Shown in pieces: positions 44,601 to 50,032 of a stretch of DNA of 64,000 nucleotides. Made by a program: the position numbers and the translations under genes. Position 1 is the first letter of the stretch; the number at the start of each line of letters is the position of its first letter. The DNA is from Leishmania mexicana MHOM/GT/2001/U1103. Taxonomy: Eukaryota > Euglenozoa > Kinetoplastea > Trypanosomatida > Trypanosomatidae. The notes under the pieces were generated by a model. It did not search any database. It was given only the letters and a program-made list of their open reading frames with translations, and was not told the DNA's origin. The DNA lies in NCBI RefSeq assembly GCF_000234665.1, contig NC_018324.1, forward strand, positions 491,501 through 555,500, read 5' to 3'.

Positions 44601-46486
44601 TCACGAGATGCGATGGAGGCCAGCACTTTTCTCGACAGAGTTGTCGCATCATTCTTGCGTGTGGAGCTGCCCCTAAGCCAATCCCACAGAAACGATGTCG
44701 GTGTGCCACCTCCTCCTGTCCCGCTGGAGCTCAGTAGGCCGCTTTTGATGCGCTGCCGGGCCTCTTCAATGTAGTCCTGCTGCCGCGCATAGCTCTCTTG
44801 CTCCACAATAAGCTGAGCGTGAGAAAGGCACCGCAGAAAAATAACCTGCCACAATGATAGCTGCCGCTCCATTGACTTCAATCGCTTCTCCTCCAATGAG
44901 CTCAAGGGTGGGGCCCAGATGACGCCCTTTGCGCGCTTCCAGTACTCGGTGTAGGCTCTACGCAGCTGCCCGAATTGCACCATCGCCTCCACTACTTCGC
45001 ACCGTTTCCATTCGTTCAAGCCGAAGATCTGCCGATGTTGCCGTACATCGTCCAGCACGCACCGTAACGCGAACCGCCACCTCTGCTGCGCCGATGGTTG
45101 CCAGGCGGTCGCATCATTCTGAGACAGAGTCGCACAATTCGGCTCCGAGGTCTGACGAAGGACACGGTTATGCGTTGCATGTCCCCCGGTAGGCCGCAGC
45201 AGATGCAGACGCTTTCGATATCGCGCGCAAGGCAGACTTTGCTGGTAGCTGCGCCACATGGACTCGAACACCTGAACGACACCAAAGCACACGTCGACTT
45301 CGATGCTGTCAACAGTCGTTACCCTGAGCTCTGTGGAGCTCGCCGAGAGTATCGGCATCTCTTCCACAATCGCGTTTTTGGACACACACCCCGGCGGCAC
45401 CAACTTCGCCTGCAGCCGGAGTGTCTGGACCCGGAGTATTGCCGTGGAGAGCGCCCAGCGCGACGCGTACGTGTCGTATGCGGCCGCGCACAATGCTGGC
45501 TCACCCGCAGCGCTGGGCGCCGGACCGTCCCCTCCCTCTCTTGCGTTACCGGATGCGTCGCGGAAACTCTGTCGTATGGCGTGTGTGCTGACAACGACCT
45601 CTGACAGTGCAATCCTCTTGCACAGCGGCGCGAGGAGGTCCTTGTTGAACACGTCCTTAAACGTCTCATCGGTCGTGGTGAGCTGCACCTGCTTTACAAA
45701 GACGCAGAACGCAGACGCGCAGGAGGGGTGCAGGCCCTCGTAGTCGAACTCACAGCGCATGGAAACGTCCCGCAAGTTCACCCTGACGTTGCGCACGGCA
45801 ATCTGGCTCATGCGGTCAAAATCCCACAGCCAGCTAAACCATGACGTACCCGATGTGCGGCTCGTGCCCGCAATGGCGGCCTCCCCTCCACATTTCGCAT
45901 GCCCCGATTCCGTGCTCGCTGTCATCTTTGACGATGTTTCACTCACCGCGTCCTCTGCCACTTCGCGGGAAAGACGATGGCGCTCCTTTTCGTACCGCTC
46001 GAGCTGCTGTTGTTTGATTGCCTGCTCCCGCTCCTGCTCCTCCCTGGCATTGAAAGGACGCGCGCGCAGAGGGCCAAGGACAAGCTCTACCCCTGCAACG
46101 TCCACCCGCACCGGCTCACTCTCCAGCGAGGCCCATGGTACGGTGATCGCCAACTGTCGAATAACACCCTTCACGGCTGTGAAGGGCGCCAGCAGCATAC
46201 GCATAGAGAGGGTTGGGCTAGATGCGCCCCCCTCGTGTGATTCCGATGCACCGCTAGGTGTGCCGGTTGCTGCTGATGCGGATGCGCCCGCCTCCTTTGT
46301 CTCCATCTCGCTGTGTTCCCCGTGAAAAAGCGCGGCAATGCGCTCGAGGGCATCGCTGCGAAGCTCCACATTATTCAGCACCACGTTGCCGGACCACAGC
46401 GAAATCTGCAATTGACTTGCGTTTACATTTTTGATAAAGCGGCTCAGATGCGCCGCCAGCAGCTCTGCAACGTGGCCCTCGAGCAT
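29666..46486 (-). CDS. Giant VPS13-family bridge-like lipid-transfer protein (5606 aa)
   Basis: VPS13 proteins form long hydrophobic grooves that move phospholipids between membranes at contact sites. The start is the ATG at 46486 (MLEGHVAELLAAHLSRF); the frame extends upstream only to a GTG. Residues 1 to about 120 are the chorein N-domain, with NASQLQISLWSGNVVLNNVEL and a buried hydrophobic pattern. A very long beta-rich central region follows, interrupted by Ser/Ala/Gly-rich insertions. An APPLKIVNRLNTSLQF stretch resembles the start of the VAB/SHR-binding module. Near residue 5112 YNVFVYTLQVSPIVAEVTY begins the C-terminal part, and residues about 5290-5370 hold an ATG2-C-like helical segment (GVSGFLIGIAAGVAGLAGRP). 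A final globular region may be the PH-like domain. The protein is clearly longer than the 3100-4400 residues usual in animals and yeast, apparently through insertions. It has no frameshift over 16.8 kb. Confidence 0.92.
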   Translation of the reverse strand: MLEGHVAELLAAHLSRFIKNVNASQLQISLWSGNVVLNNVELRSDALERIAALFHGEHSEMETKEAGASASAATGTPSGASESHEGGASSPTLSMRMLLAPFTAVKGVIRQLAITVPWASLESEPVRVDVAGVELVLGPLRARPFNAREEQEREQAIKQQQLERYEKERHRLSREVAEDAVSETSSKMTASTESGHAKCGGEAAIAGTSRTSGTSWFSWLWDFDRMSQIAVRNVRVNLRDVSMRCEFDYEGLHPSCASAFCVFVKQVQLTTTDETFKDVFNKDLLAPLCKRIALSEVVVSTHAIRQSFRDASGNAREGGDGPAPSAAGEPALCAAAYDTYASRWALSTAILRVQTLRLQAKLVPPGCVSKNAIVEEMPILSASSTELRVTTVDSIEVDVCFGVVQVFESMWRSYQQSLPCARYRKRLHLLRPTGGHATHNRVLRQTSEPNCATLSQNDATAWQPSAQQRWRFALRCVLDDVRQHRQIFGLNEWKRCEVVEAMVQFGQLRRAYTEYWKRAKGVIWAPPLSSLEEKRLKSMERQLSLWQVIFLRCLSHAQLIVEQESYARQQDYIEEARQRIKSGLLSSSGTGGGGTPTSFLWDWLRGSSTRKNDATTLSRKVLASIASRDGMGVISVPTYRGACFRDLVALEWDLGRRYTSPHFARLARPRAPQNRLPELAAENKLYFTLCALFPKLIVRLDPIYWPLTHDSSVPATPSATPLQRVEQRLIVRLRAVELFYTTIPDDRPDKASLSFFLGSASLTFEGALRSALLQSKEEFREDYVVVKRNAQRTHTRVLVAPQLVICQPTHEWAWWYTEVSAFVRWFRAVQRAFYVNGATEASTGAMPVLAESAQSDLHGSASVGSRTPASSSGTPVPGGQCSHTATEATAPRASPAPRVLSVTIQSLDVCVPLFTRDIESSDLEIFSRQPSAFSSAALPRSLPGTMHCDSTLKCGECQRQLPTEIASGDGHAGDERLHDEAILQSGDAAPGAVWLRTTHSIQSFAVEGDTDEEEYTDSLSSSPSASPGMFARVAPERCFLRNEACLVLSVSTTRLWTTAPPTKRYKGTENEYYLCIGDQSKAVRVFCQNGCTAPTLTSSRQLELLSFVAGEVRLNPKEFTVLLNKGIDAVANPYVFALVNDALLQPTVLAAADANGQAVRTLTAELQQAESRWSGTRGAAVPWRLATSTCVELRADSESPPMLREVPVDCARHIVSALSAPLSIAPISATTVAHAISRGELATGVFGGRVCTVGVGVARLLIRSEANVDLGELVLVAPEQLPPATAPYREALCALGAEEPRAIELICNFADIQWHAGEWSSYDPLPLCPMRENVCPRLLLSIPDITMTTTAGRKLLTIEHLTLLQTCTEPRRPGAALTIQTVSAFCDVVLVELLQVLIGTVCTMRSIKLPPAAAPYDLTGASRSETADSEMPQSRFFGVRPISVRVHTARFQIPLGTDDVVDAPYVEVTTTIEDVLCTLDSLTGDTDRGGKHVHLRFSVSEVMQLADYIGGDPEVRSLISAYPWATCIGDGTAHALQCVVDVTLPDSCVGDTDTSTLTGPGVPPSTTCRVALVGGAIHVYCPFLYFYAAAMKTDERIVRLGELARSPLLRRGYTHTPWVADSTRRSRVGGGARASWEAAAPLSLSVEATISNLDVVLATDAAVPIDMTKPSTFSVVHVEQIVCGLQRTTPGAPAASTTLETRTHAFVDTNRMQLLDLLCTPSRDVCLPDVKLRANRGVLLVPKEDLTGYAYQRGAPDDWAFLVGVHPASIPYPERTASVHEAACSTASRPSDVTIHMSAEQCRSLVRFFLYNVAQLPIPSTRRTPSVGGSHLQHASRAPPTVTFPMGGPHPLWSSHQGAEAPSHEQAALSPSVTLLLTIPAVSIVIDTDDYAALDRSARQSTMPRSTEQDESESIAPAAPPPRLPSTRRVSYEVGLRSGGQLYSAAGGCWSTSPVKNGQLSGLELLAREEVLENLTGDTDVTGTTSTHVLLTIDLVGLALLERRAGRASSGVDDVARNDAAVVKVAAAVRHSHLRVSHIKWWLLLCSMFAGVCSTQGGPQSTAARTSGKSGRAGTIARFGEAAQNKNEGASGLGSSAFGDHRGTSGGEYMDEDKAALSTRQEHLALRQRRWRRLHGTVEITHTQVSFSTVGCANGDRQPLCRLTVPEARLTASPLPAVQEGGREPLNNAERICDEFVLEVPHCPELLLLCVSAEADGATGLESHLSPESSYASVLRRQPDEASSAASAAPDVKSSFPRQAAAATVTPASKPPLLSAHSSETCISLGLVCFSDAGSLRSLRYGRRYQVTDLTLHRTSVVQVRLQRMLLEVPAVPLFSLAREVVRQVMEAQATEGMKSYARAVPRDGRDAESPTLTYIDMEAKLTDVEVRVSAEATPLGEPAASCDAGSDLTSWSVAVSSARLTTSVQLQSVLTSTRMPASLIGDGLSRGWRVQIWHMISQLVVQGVVFSTNSDTRACWTLPDVRIKVSLPLTRRIICVRGMGATGTDDELELSSSADELPLRWLHGSTANVFQMEPTSVTALSGLHYHVLASLHIDVGAESDGVVGTAPGHKEASVQVHLSTIFTLASAAARLAALWRQTRQACESSVAAAVDAGTTSRHAGWWRPGAQQRHGLFTWYEFGLGLSGRHVELIMDTTAAMVGDRAASALKNNCAMCVSVEGAITVQVDKEAGEEAVEQTTVLDIARLNSGYDEKTTECHGRVDDESAVVETTHTLMRLRTAPVHIHDGAGNLLLYISAVAQGGMADAMVADYAPAEARLDVNVGRVVMHASSLTAASMVCWWKAYRHLRRRWESAVTCIAQSSACPQEAKRKSELAMESEGGCKRRWLQRINAEVRHTELVLAPAARVCAKRTHITFSPMDGEVDLEAATALELRCDEVCMHSMLPQPGAAYGKTPIVLARTVSPVLVVTRAQQQRLLVQYRTPFVSIMNSDGHRWALCAFRIAKVMKGTVTALAAHAEVTPPHASESDPPAGGAAPSWVAWIPRAEVDIDKAELLCFAPHSKRTCSAAPAVCLAARQVALRCVESTSRIDSSCVGTVVGIRLESSAVLSATYNCGPSTDGKAHPLLDDVRTTFVLSSSSQSASDPVEVTLSAAAATKQNAVCLHVLTGDALERTVAALWLLARQKVPRRYAQARGAKDNAASGDRVLRRAGTLWHLRADVPRVLLHCVVAEAAVSSSEQTLRYLCSISVEDVHVELLTRRGGNEGSNRRPHAEVWVASVVGETVVTDAAEALDERVMEIPSTFLELRPLVEPSGDRAPHSAPVTGGATSTRNSNRSGFSVVQRSLSLSTGGEVQGTAAEDIAADDATALVIRLDALRAHPSMTLLKVLMERVLRPCVAGISVASADASLTHILDDLEDTALRAGSATAVLPASGALNRHAGRVRVVEVATDWCVYEDLRLGGEGGFQLHFCGTAGRSVITVRGGGAGGTGGDKVQGGAATIFMSFPVGANGEVCPAIRVDPDLTVRFENVRVVVGEGAHAVRHDACVLEAYVELGERSLCLLPPPLVDVSASPLTVATGAQVEGRAASVPQANFGATANATAVPQLPTTSVWAVSMIFSVDVAVGFEVSLTAGARRLAATGAVKGRYRFEEKRSPERTLRAEHESECTISLHACVCESGPLTDTPVAATAQMCLTAAENKHRVVLNCGSTLWRLPLGHAHVLIELGRLAQQALCPTPLPLPPQRPWQPPVAGDALAHGPTRRATTLDVRVDVPSWALTLTSDGGSALTVLLVEHAHLQCSTDMDVADVSLTAEATVSLRDTIELYDESGEHLGATVRYAVERSSVASVPAPMAARVLFSAQPHLSLSFTRFSPGCRSLSVSVHVDSVVATLPLVTAARLLRTSAREMDAGKRVFWNGSGVEMEVAESAPHAAASCRSVSRWRLRAAPGRLLHTSIPASCAVLMLTPVTTSAGDDCSNVGRKDDEGSGGVAVNVEALGDGAVGRVSLPGYPSALGALDLVVRKSVRDRLEVMHLTSSVVLANVFYAGPAEGSAAAPVTTGIVSVTAQSARLTVPPRSARYVPLPLLRECLTLELDGCAYAPVAKMLTWAMMADAMTLLADQAAGGGGETSGGSGNGGSASQKSGAAAGLMLYGNLDAHRTGSAENDNGHGGTLRAPAFCKRVRALDAFTLSFPMLLSPLTPTPVKRLCGEGDGDSDRDATLASAPAPRSEVDGSHTEKAARTGRVVQLTWRRRCSRMVTPLFSGKLSPSEYTVAVGPVWTLWNWTGCRLRLRLRTSRDGMVSSPVKTPQGTPSPPLSLLTSTSSDGVAIAEVENGACFQWTPPTLDVLQRTVFAFFQLMVPSLADGSTTLPNSPSSMQWWSVAAPISLQEPPPLYIRLQQGNGTTRGAVRIEQHGPSSVVVRCAALLRSALARPVYLRDAEQPQPLLGAGAHGCVLPQQQVPLFYSEYVTTLAPHADRVGFTVATNPVTNTVSRNRSVHGSDAYYLKTPFVATLLSAQEKAYGTRFYTVSAVPDAQFERSAATLHGKDEKDLGEQCVPAEALSCLWTPEPPAVVQLRSLCRIRNTHVHRALLAMPLDALVPSNAEEATPAPLMVTLIPPGEEREVTEFCRHAKEPEMQFCYSTSGGKAPAHAWSPPVRLLSLATSTQPLVLKHTCVPHDRQGVGSDAEAEEPRFMSPVHCRVGEKVALTVEHFRCLTVQSSMTSVSLCVSVGLQAAPPLKIVNRLNTSLQFVQCAVTAGSNLASSPAQRGAVTTALCSCAPRPRSYVVAAETISYGCWEVPVLELPGLRVTLYSNVRKGFTVSQDVDLLRCAASPSSGARVGNTDAYVYVSLDHRLRQYTVTVAPSRQLEGRMLFQPRRLTQLEVYVHSCTVYVAAMTLPTAGPFARKSLIAQGARGRLRLRRGVRSGESANRDTVPLSATDEDVLTFLEEQELDVVLVRLLGFYGSATLTERHLMGSASLALLEVVDCSTVEAAYPVILRVGPRAGSGSTAPMAESTTAEPSAEADQGRVKSPILPDVFGGAATLTSSTSVPHFKDPSWFALEVQLTRPGQTAAADGVVMLPVPQLRVTVPPIVVRADDDLLFTLRATAERVGEEWASAAPGERGGCAAERRDSLVSTRRDAVADSTRHSSHRAYNVFVYTLQVSPIVAEVTYTRSGHWRYNPFKGLAQIPEHLIPSVEDMSISLREVRLQEVELRWSHSLFGIANSFLWPLYRTQLLLQSYKVLGSLDVLGNPRALLGSWSRGVWDLVTNSSGQSRWTGTREFLRTTTSSTLHSVGVLARSIGNLGGTSPIKVAPRLSSGSSSDFSGHAVLATPQRRGVLGEVLHEVGGGISDAVTKPIRGAREGGVSGFLIGIAAGVAGLAGRPVFGFFRGVSVTSEFYARLLGGLGELTEHEARHLGLGRNYLIVSTSAKGAPVSEATGCVEGEVSGTSAATHVNTVARASLPRSQYIITHAMYDRVFSDVPRWRRGDETNVRLAVDRVGIYNTALHTPYAVLCTFLSPSEFRDALPCALTALLAGNIISLLARNCTTGAFRGTADVGKVPDQSDTDEGQATRARLAHECERASYIKASLGVRALHTYVTDEVFVRVCSLEEIEASLKATEAQQTYSRALAKAMGAAGEHLLAP

Positions 46487-46510
46487 CTTCTCGCGCTTAT
46501 GCACCGCACC

Positions 46511-46530
46511 TTGTGTGTGTGTGTGTGTGT
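46511..46530. repeat. GT dinucleotide microsatellite just upstream of the VPS13-like start
   Basis: Alternating GT over about 20 bases, in the 5' UTR about 25 bases before the ATG on the coding strand (reads as CA in the transcript). Confidence 0.85.
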
Positions 46531-46880
46531 GCTATGCGATTTGCTGCTGGGCGTCCGTACCTCCTCACTCACCCACTGGATACATACGCAAACCACGTCC
46601 CCAGGCGCCGCGCTATAACAGTAGGGCCAGTTCGCAACAGGGAACGGAGCAACCGCAACCACAAAGCCTCCTCCCCTTCCCCCCCCCAAAAAAAAACAAT
46701 TGGGGCGAATTCGCGATTGAGATAACTTTTCCACGCACGTGAAAAGATCGGATGTTGTTAATTGGTGAATGGACGTATGTGTGTGTAATTATTGGGCAAC
46801 TGCGTGCTTTTCCTCGACCCTGCTCGCTCTTCGTCTGCAGCCACAGGCACGAGGGAGGAGAAGGTTTGCGCACACACGCT

Positions 46881-46912
46881 CTGGAGAAACAAAAACGAGA
46901 GAGAGATGACTC
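46881..46912 (-). promoter_or_regulatory. Candidate pyrimidine tract and spliced-leader acceptor for the VPS13-like gene
   Basis: On the minus strand a tract of CT repeats and T runs ends in CAG, with the AG at 46882-46881. The implied 5' UTR is about 394 bases. This is the cleanest tract in the spacer, but others exist further upstream. Confidence 0.4.
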
Positions 46913-48408
46913 ACCGAGTCGACCACAGCGCAGAAGCCGCAAGACAGCTGAAATGACAGCGACGTAGGCGGGGAGTCAGATGGACTGACAGAGACAAGAG
47001 CACCGTAGAAAAAAATGGCGATAAGTACCCAGGGAGAGGAGCAACAACAGCAACCCAAACAGAAAAAAAAGTGGCGAGTGAAAACACACACACACTCACT
47101 CGAATAAAGTAAAACGAGAAGAAGAGGGAGGGGGAAGCCAACGATGGTTGATAACAGCTAAGGTCATTCACGTACTTCCATCACAATCAGACGCTCGAGA
47201 TGGCGACTACAGGAGCACGAGCAAGGAAATATTATATATATGTTTCACTCAGAGAGAGGCAGCGTCTGAAACACACAGATACACGAGTAGAGGCCGAGCG
47301 CTACGTGCAAGACCACAATGCATTGATGTACAAGCGCAGCAACGACAAACCTGTGATGAATAAAATGCGAAAATGGAGGAGGGAGGGGTGCAGGGAGACC
47401 GTTGACGATGAATGTCTCAAAGTGGACGTCGAGGTAGCGTCCTTGTCGCTCTTCGCCCTTCTCTTCTTTCACTGGGAGATGGCCCCACCCTACCTACTGC
47501 GAGTGGCACCTCCTCCCTCTACAAAACGAGAGAAAGAATGTGAAAGGGAACCTCTGAACTGTTGCGCTCGCCTGTTCCCCTCTGCTCAGTAGCTGTGATG
47601 ACCTTGGCACTTATGAAGCCAGCGCATTCGCGACGTGAGGCGTCGTGTGGTAGGCTGTGTAGCCGAAAGAAAGGCCGCCGCCCGACTCTTGAGAGTTTTC
47701 TCTCTTTTCTTTCCGTTTCTTGTGGTGGTGTGTGTATACCGCGTCGAATGTACAAGGCGCGTGTGAGATCACTTGCGTTGAATGTCCGCGTGCGGTTCCG
47801 TCCGGTGTGTGCATCAGACCACGAAAGAAAAGATGCGGAAGGTGGGAAGGGAGGGGGGTGGATGACGGTGAGGCAGAAAAAGGGGAAGTATGATGGTATG
47901 GATTGCGCGGTTGCGGGGCGCCGTCATGTGTTCTGCAACGTTCACTGCGCACAGCAGCGGTCCTCGTGGAGGGGAGGAGGGTCTTCACACCAAAAGTCGG
48001 CAAACAATGCGGCCGATACCTCTCTTTTCGCTATATAAAGGTGCTTTGGCAGCGAGGTAGGGGGTGGGGGCAGAAGAAACGAAAAGAACTGCCGAAACGA
48101 AGCGGCTGTGGGCACAACGCCTGTTCTGTGTTGTCCTCACAGCCAGCAGCAGCAGCGGTCTGAGGGTCACTTCCAGATGTGGCACAAAGAGGTAAGTCTC
48201 CTTCCCTGCTGTGGGCCCGGACAAGAACTCAGGGCAGTACTTCTTACTGGTCGATTTCAGACCCAAATACGGTTCGCGGCTTCCCCCCCCCCGCGACCCC
48301 GATAAGCCTCGCTGCAGTGTGTACCCGAAAACGTAGTCTACATCCTGCGGAGAAGGAGGGACGCCACCAGCTCTCAGACACTGTCTCCCTCTTCCACAAT
48401 TTGGGTCT
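46913..48408. other. Intergenic spacer, no gene seen
   Basis: Between the VPS13-like gene and the small RIIa/EF-hand gene. It includes a short TA run near 47232-47241 and several plus-strand purine tracts. No coding region was recognised. Confidence 0.6.
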
Positions 48409-48873
48409 CTAAGACCATTTATTCTTGGTGAGAAGGAGCGAAGAAAGCACTTCCTTGAAACTGTCCATGCTGACGCGTCCTGCTGCGTCACCTGCGCCAG
48501 CAATCGCGGCCTCCTGCTCCGCTGTAAGACCGCCGCCACTGGTGCTCACGTTGTCCGCCGAGGAGGTTGTCGCAAGGTTTCGGCACGTATTACGCAGCTG
48601 CGCGACCGTGATCCACCGCTGCGCCGTCACATCAATCATCTCAAACATCGTCTCGAGATCCCGTTCCGTGAAGAGCGAGGAGACTTTTTCCTCGCGAATC
48701 TTGCGCACCTCTTCGGCGAGAAAGGCACGCGGGTCATCAGGGCGGTGGTAGAGGACAAGTTGCAGCAGATGCCCAAATAACTCATTCAGCTTGTGATTCT
48801 GAACGTACCGGTGTGTGAGCTGCACCGGATCGGCCACGTGGCCGGTCGACTCGTCGGATGCGACAGCTGACAT
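48409..48873 (-). CDS. Small RIIa-type dimerisation/docking protein with degenerate EF-hands (EFCAB10-like)
   Basis: A 154-aa protein starting at the ATG at 48873. Residues about 23-59 (RYVQNHKLNELFGHLLQLVLYHRP split here, then DDPRAFLAEEVRKI) match the RIIa/DPY30-type helix pair, in which a short helix, a Pro turn and a second helix form a four-helix docking dimer. Residues 70-98 and 132-150 have EF-hand spacing (FEMIDVTAQRWITVAQL and GRVSMDSFKEVL). The loops lack the usual acidic ligands and the glycine, so calcium binding is doubtful. This order, RIIa then EF-hand-like, is that of EFCAB10 and related axonemal proteins. A flagellar role is inferred. No targeting signal is visible. Confidence 0.8.
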   Translation of the reverse strand: MSAVASDESTGHVADPVQLTHRYVQNHKLNELFGHLLQLVLYHRPDDPRAFLAEEVRKIREEKVSSLFTERDLETMFEMIDVTAQRWITVAQLRNTCRNLATTSSADNVSTSGGGLTAEQEAAIAGAGDAAGRVSMDSFKEVLSSLLLTKNKWS

Positions 48874-48879
48874 GAGACG

Positions 48880-48900
48880 CTAGAGAGAGAGACAGAGAAA
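48880..48900 (-). promoter_or_regulatory. Candidate trans-splice acceptor very close to the start codon
   Basis: A C/T-rich tract (complement of 48882-48900) ends in TAG with the AG at 48881-48880, only about six bases before the ATG at 48873. If used, the 5' UTR would be almost entirely the spliced leader. Confidence 0.4.
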
Positions 48901-49404
48901 ACGGAATGGGAAGTTAGTGGACACACCACACAGGTACTTTGTTGCAGGCCGTGGCAAGGTGGGTGGAAAGGCCCACAGAGAGTGGGAAAGGGTTCAAGTA
49001 GAGTTTCACAGCGGAAACGGCAGCGAGGCGTTGGAGGGAGTAATACTGCGCATGAGGTGGAACGCGCGTGTCAATTTCGCTCGCTGCTGCTCATCAGCAC
49101 AAACGTGCACAGAAAAAACGTTTCGCATTCCGCCACCTCACATCGTGTGGACAACCGAACACCAAACAACGCGGTGGTTTTGATTCGCACATCATCGACG
49201 CACTACAGACTTTTGGTGCGCACCGTTGGTTCTTTTACAGTGGGCAGCGAAGGTGAGAGTGGTTAAACAGCTTAGGCATTCTACCGTCATCCTCCTTGTG
49301 GTCTTACGCTGCACTCCATGAAGAAGGCAGTGGTGAGTCGATGCGGCAACGCAGATGGAGAGTCGTGAGTTCCGCGGTCACTGCTTAAAACTGCGTTGCG
49401 AAGC

Positions 49405-49444
49405 ATATAATATATATATATATATATATATATCCATATATATG
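49405..49444. repeat. TA-rich microsatellite
   Basis: Alternating TA over about 40 bases, broken once by CC, with low melting stability. Confidence 0.9.
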
Positions 49445-49680
49445 TACGCAGGGGCCGAAAGGACAGAGAGTCTCCCGTAGAACGCGGGATTCCGGGAAAC
49501 CCAAAGCAACAAAGAAAACGGGAGGAGAGGAGGGAGGAAAGGAGCCGCGCCGTGTTCATGCGACGCGCTGCCCTTCGATCGTTCGTATTCGCTCTACTGT
49601 TCAACATCACGAACAGAAGTGGTAAAAAAAAAGCTTTACCCCTTTTGTTTTTTTTCCTGTACTCCTCTCTCCGTTGCTTC

Positions 49681-49711
49681 GGGAGGGAGGGCGGGAGGGA
49701 GGGCGGGAGGG
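49681..49711. repeat. Tandem GGGA/GGGC tract, potential G-quadruplex
   Basis: On the plus strand eight GGG runs are separated by single A or C bases, built on a GGGAGGGAGGGC unit repeated about 2.5 times. The minus strand, which is the transcript sense, is a C-rich pyrimidine tract. Confidence 0.85.
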
Positions 49712-50032
49712 CAGTCGCTGGATGTGAACAAACCATCGGAGCGCGGGGCAGTGAAAAGGGAGTGATCTGACACGCGAGAACAGAAATGGAACGTCACCGC
49801 CGCAGCGTCAAAGTCTGCAGGGTGCGCACAAACACGGAAACTTCTTATTGTCTACACTGAACGCAAGGAAAAGGGGGAGAGAGGAGTGAGGATATGCCAG
49901 CGGAGTGCAAGGGTGCATCGAGCACCCACGGCGCGCACACACAAACATGTAGATATGCAAGACCGAGAAGGAATCGAATAGCATCCAATAGAGTAGTGGC
50001 GGGGAAAAGAAAGGGAAAGCCGAGTGGCAATC

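Larger units (their letters stand above)
48901..50032. other. Intergenic spacer with TA repeat and G-rich tract, no gene seen
   Basis: Between the RIIa/EF-hand gene and the 653-aa low-complexity gene. Apart from the two repeats listed separately, there is nothing recognisable. Confidence 0.6.
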
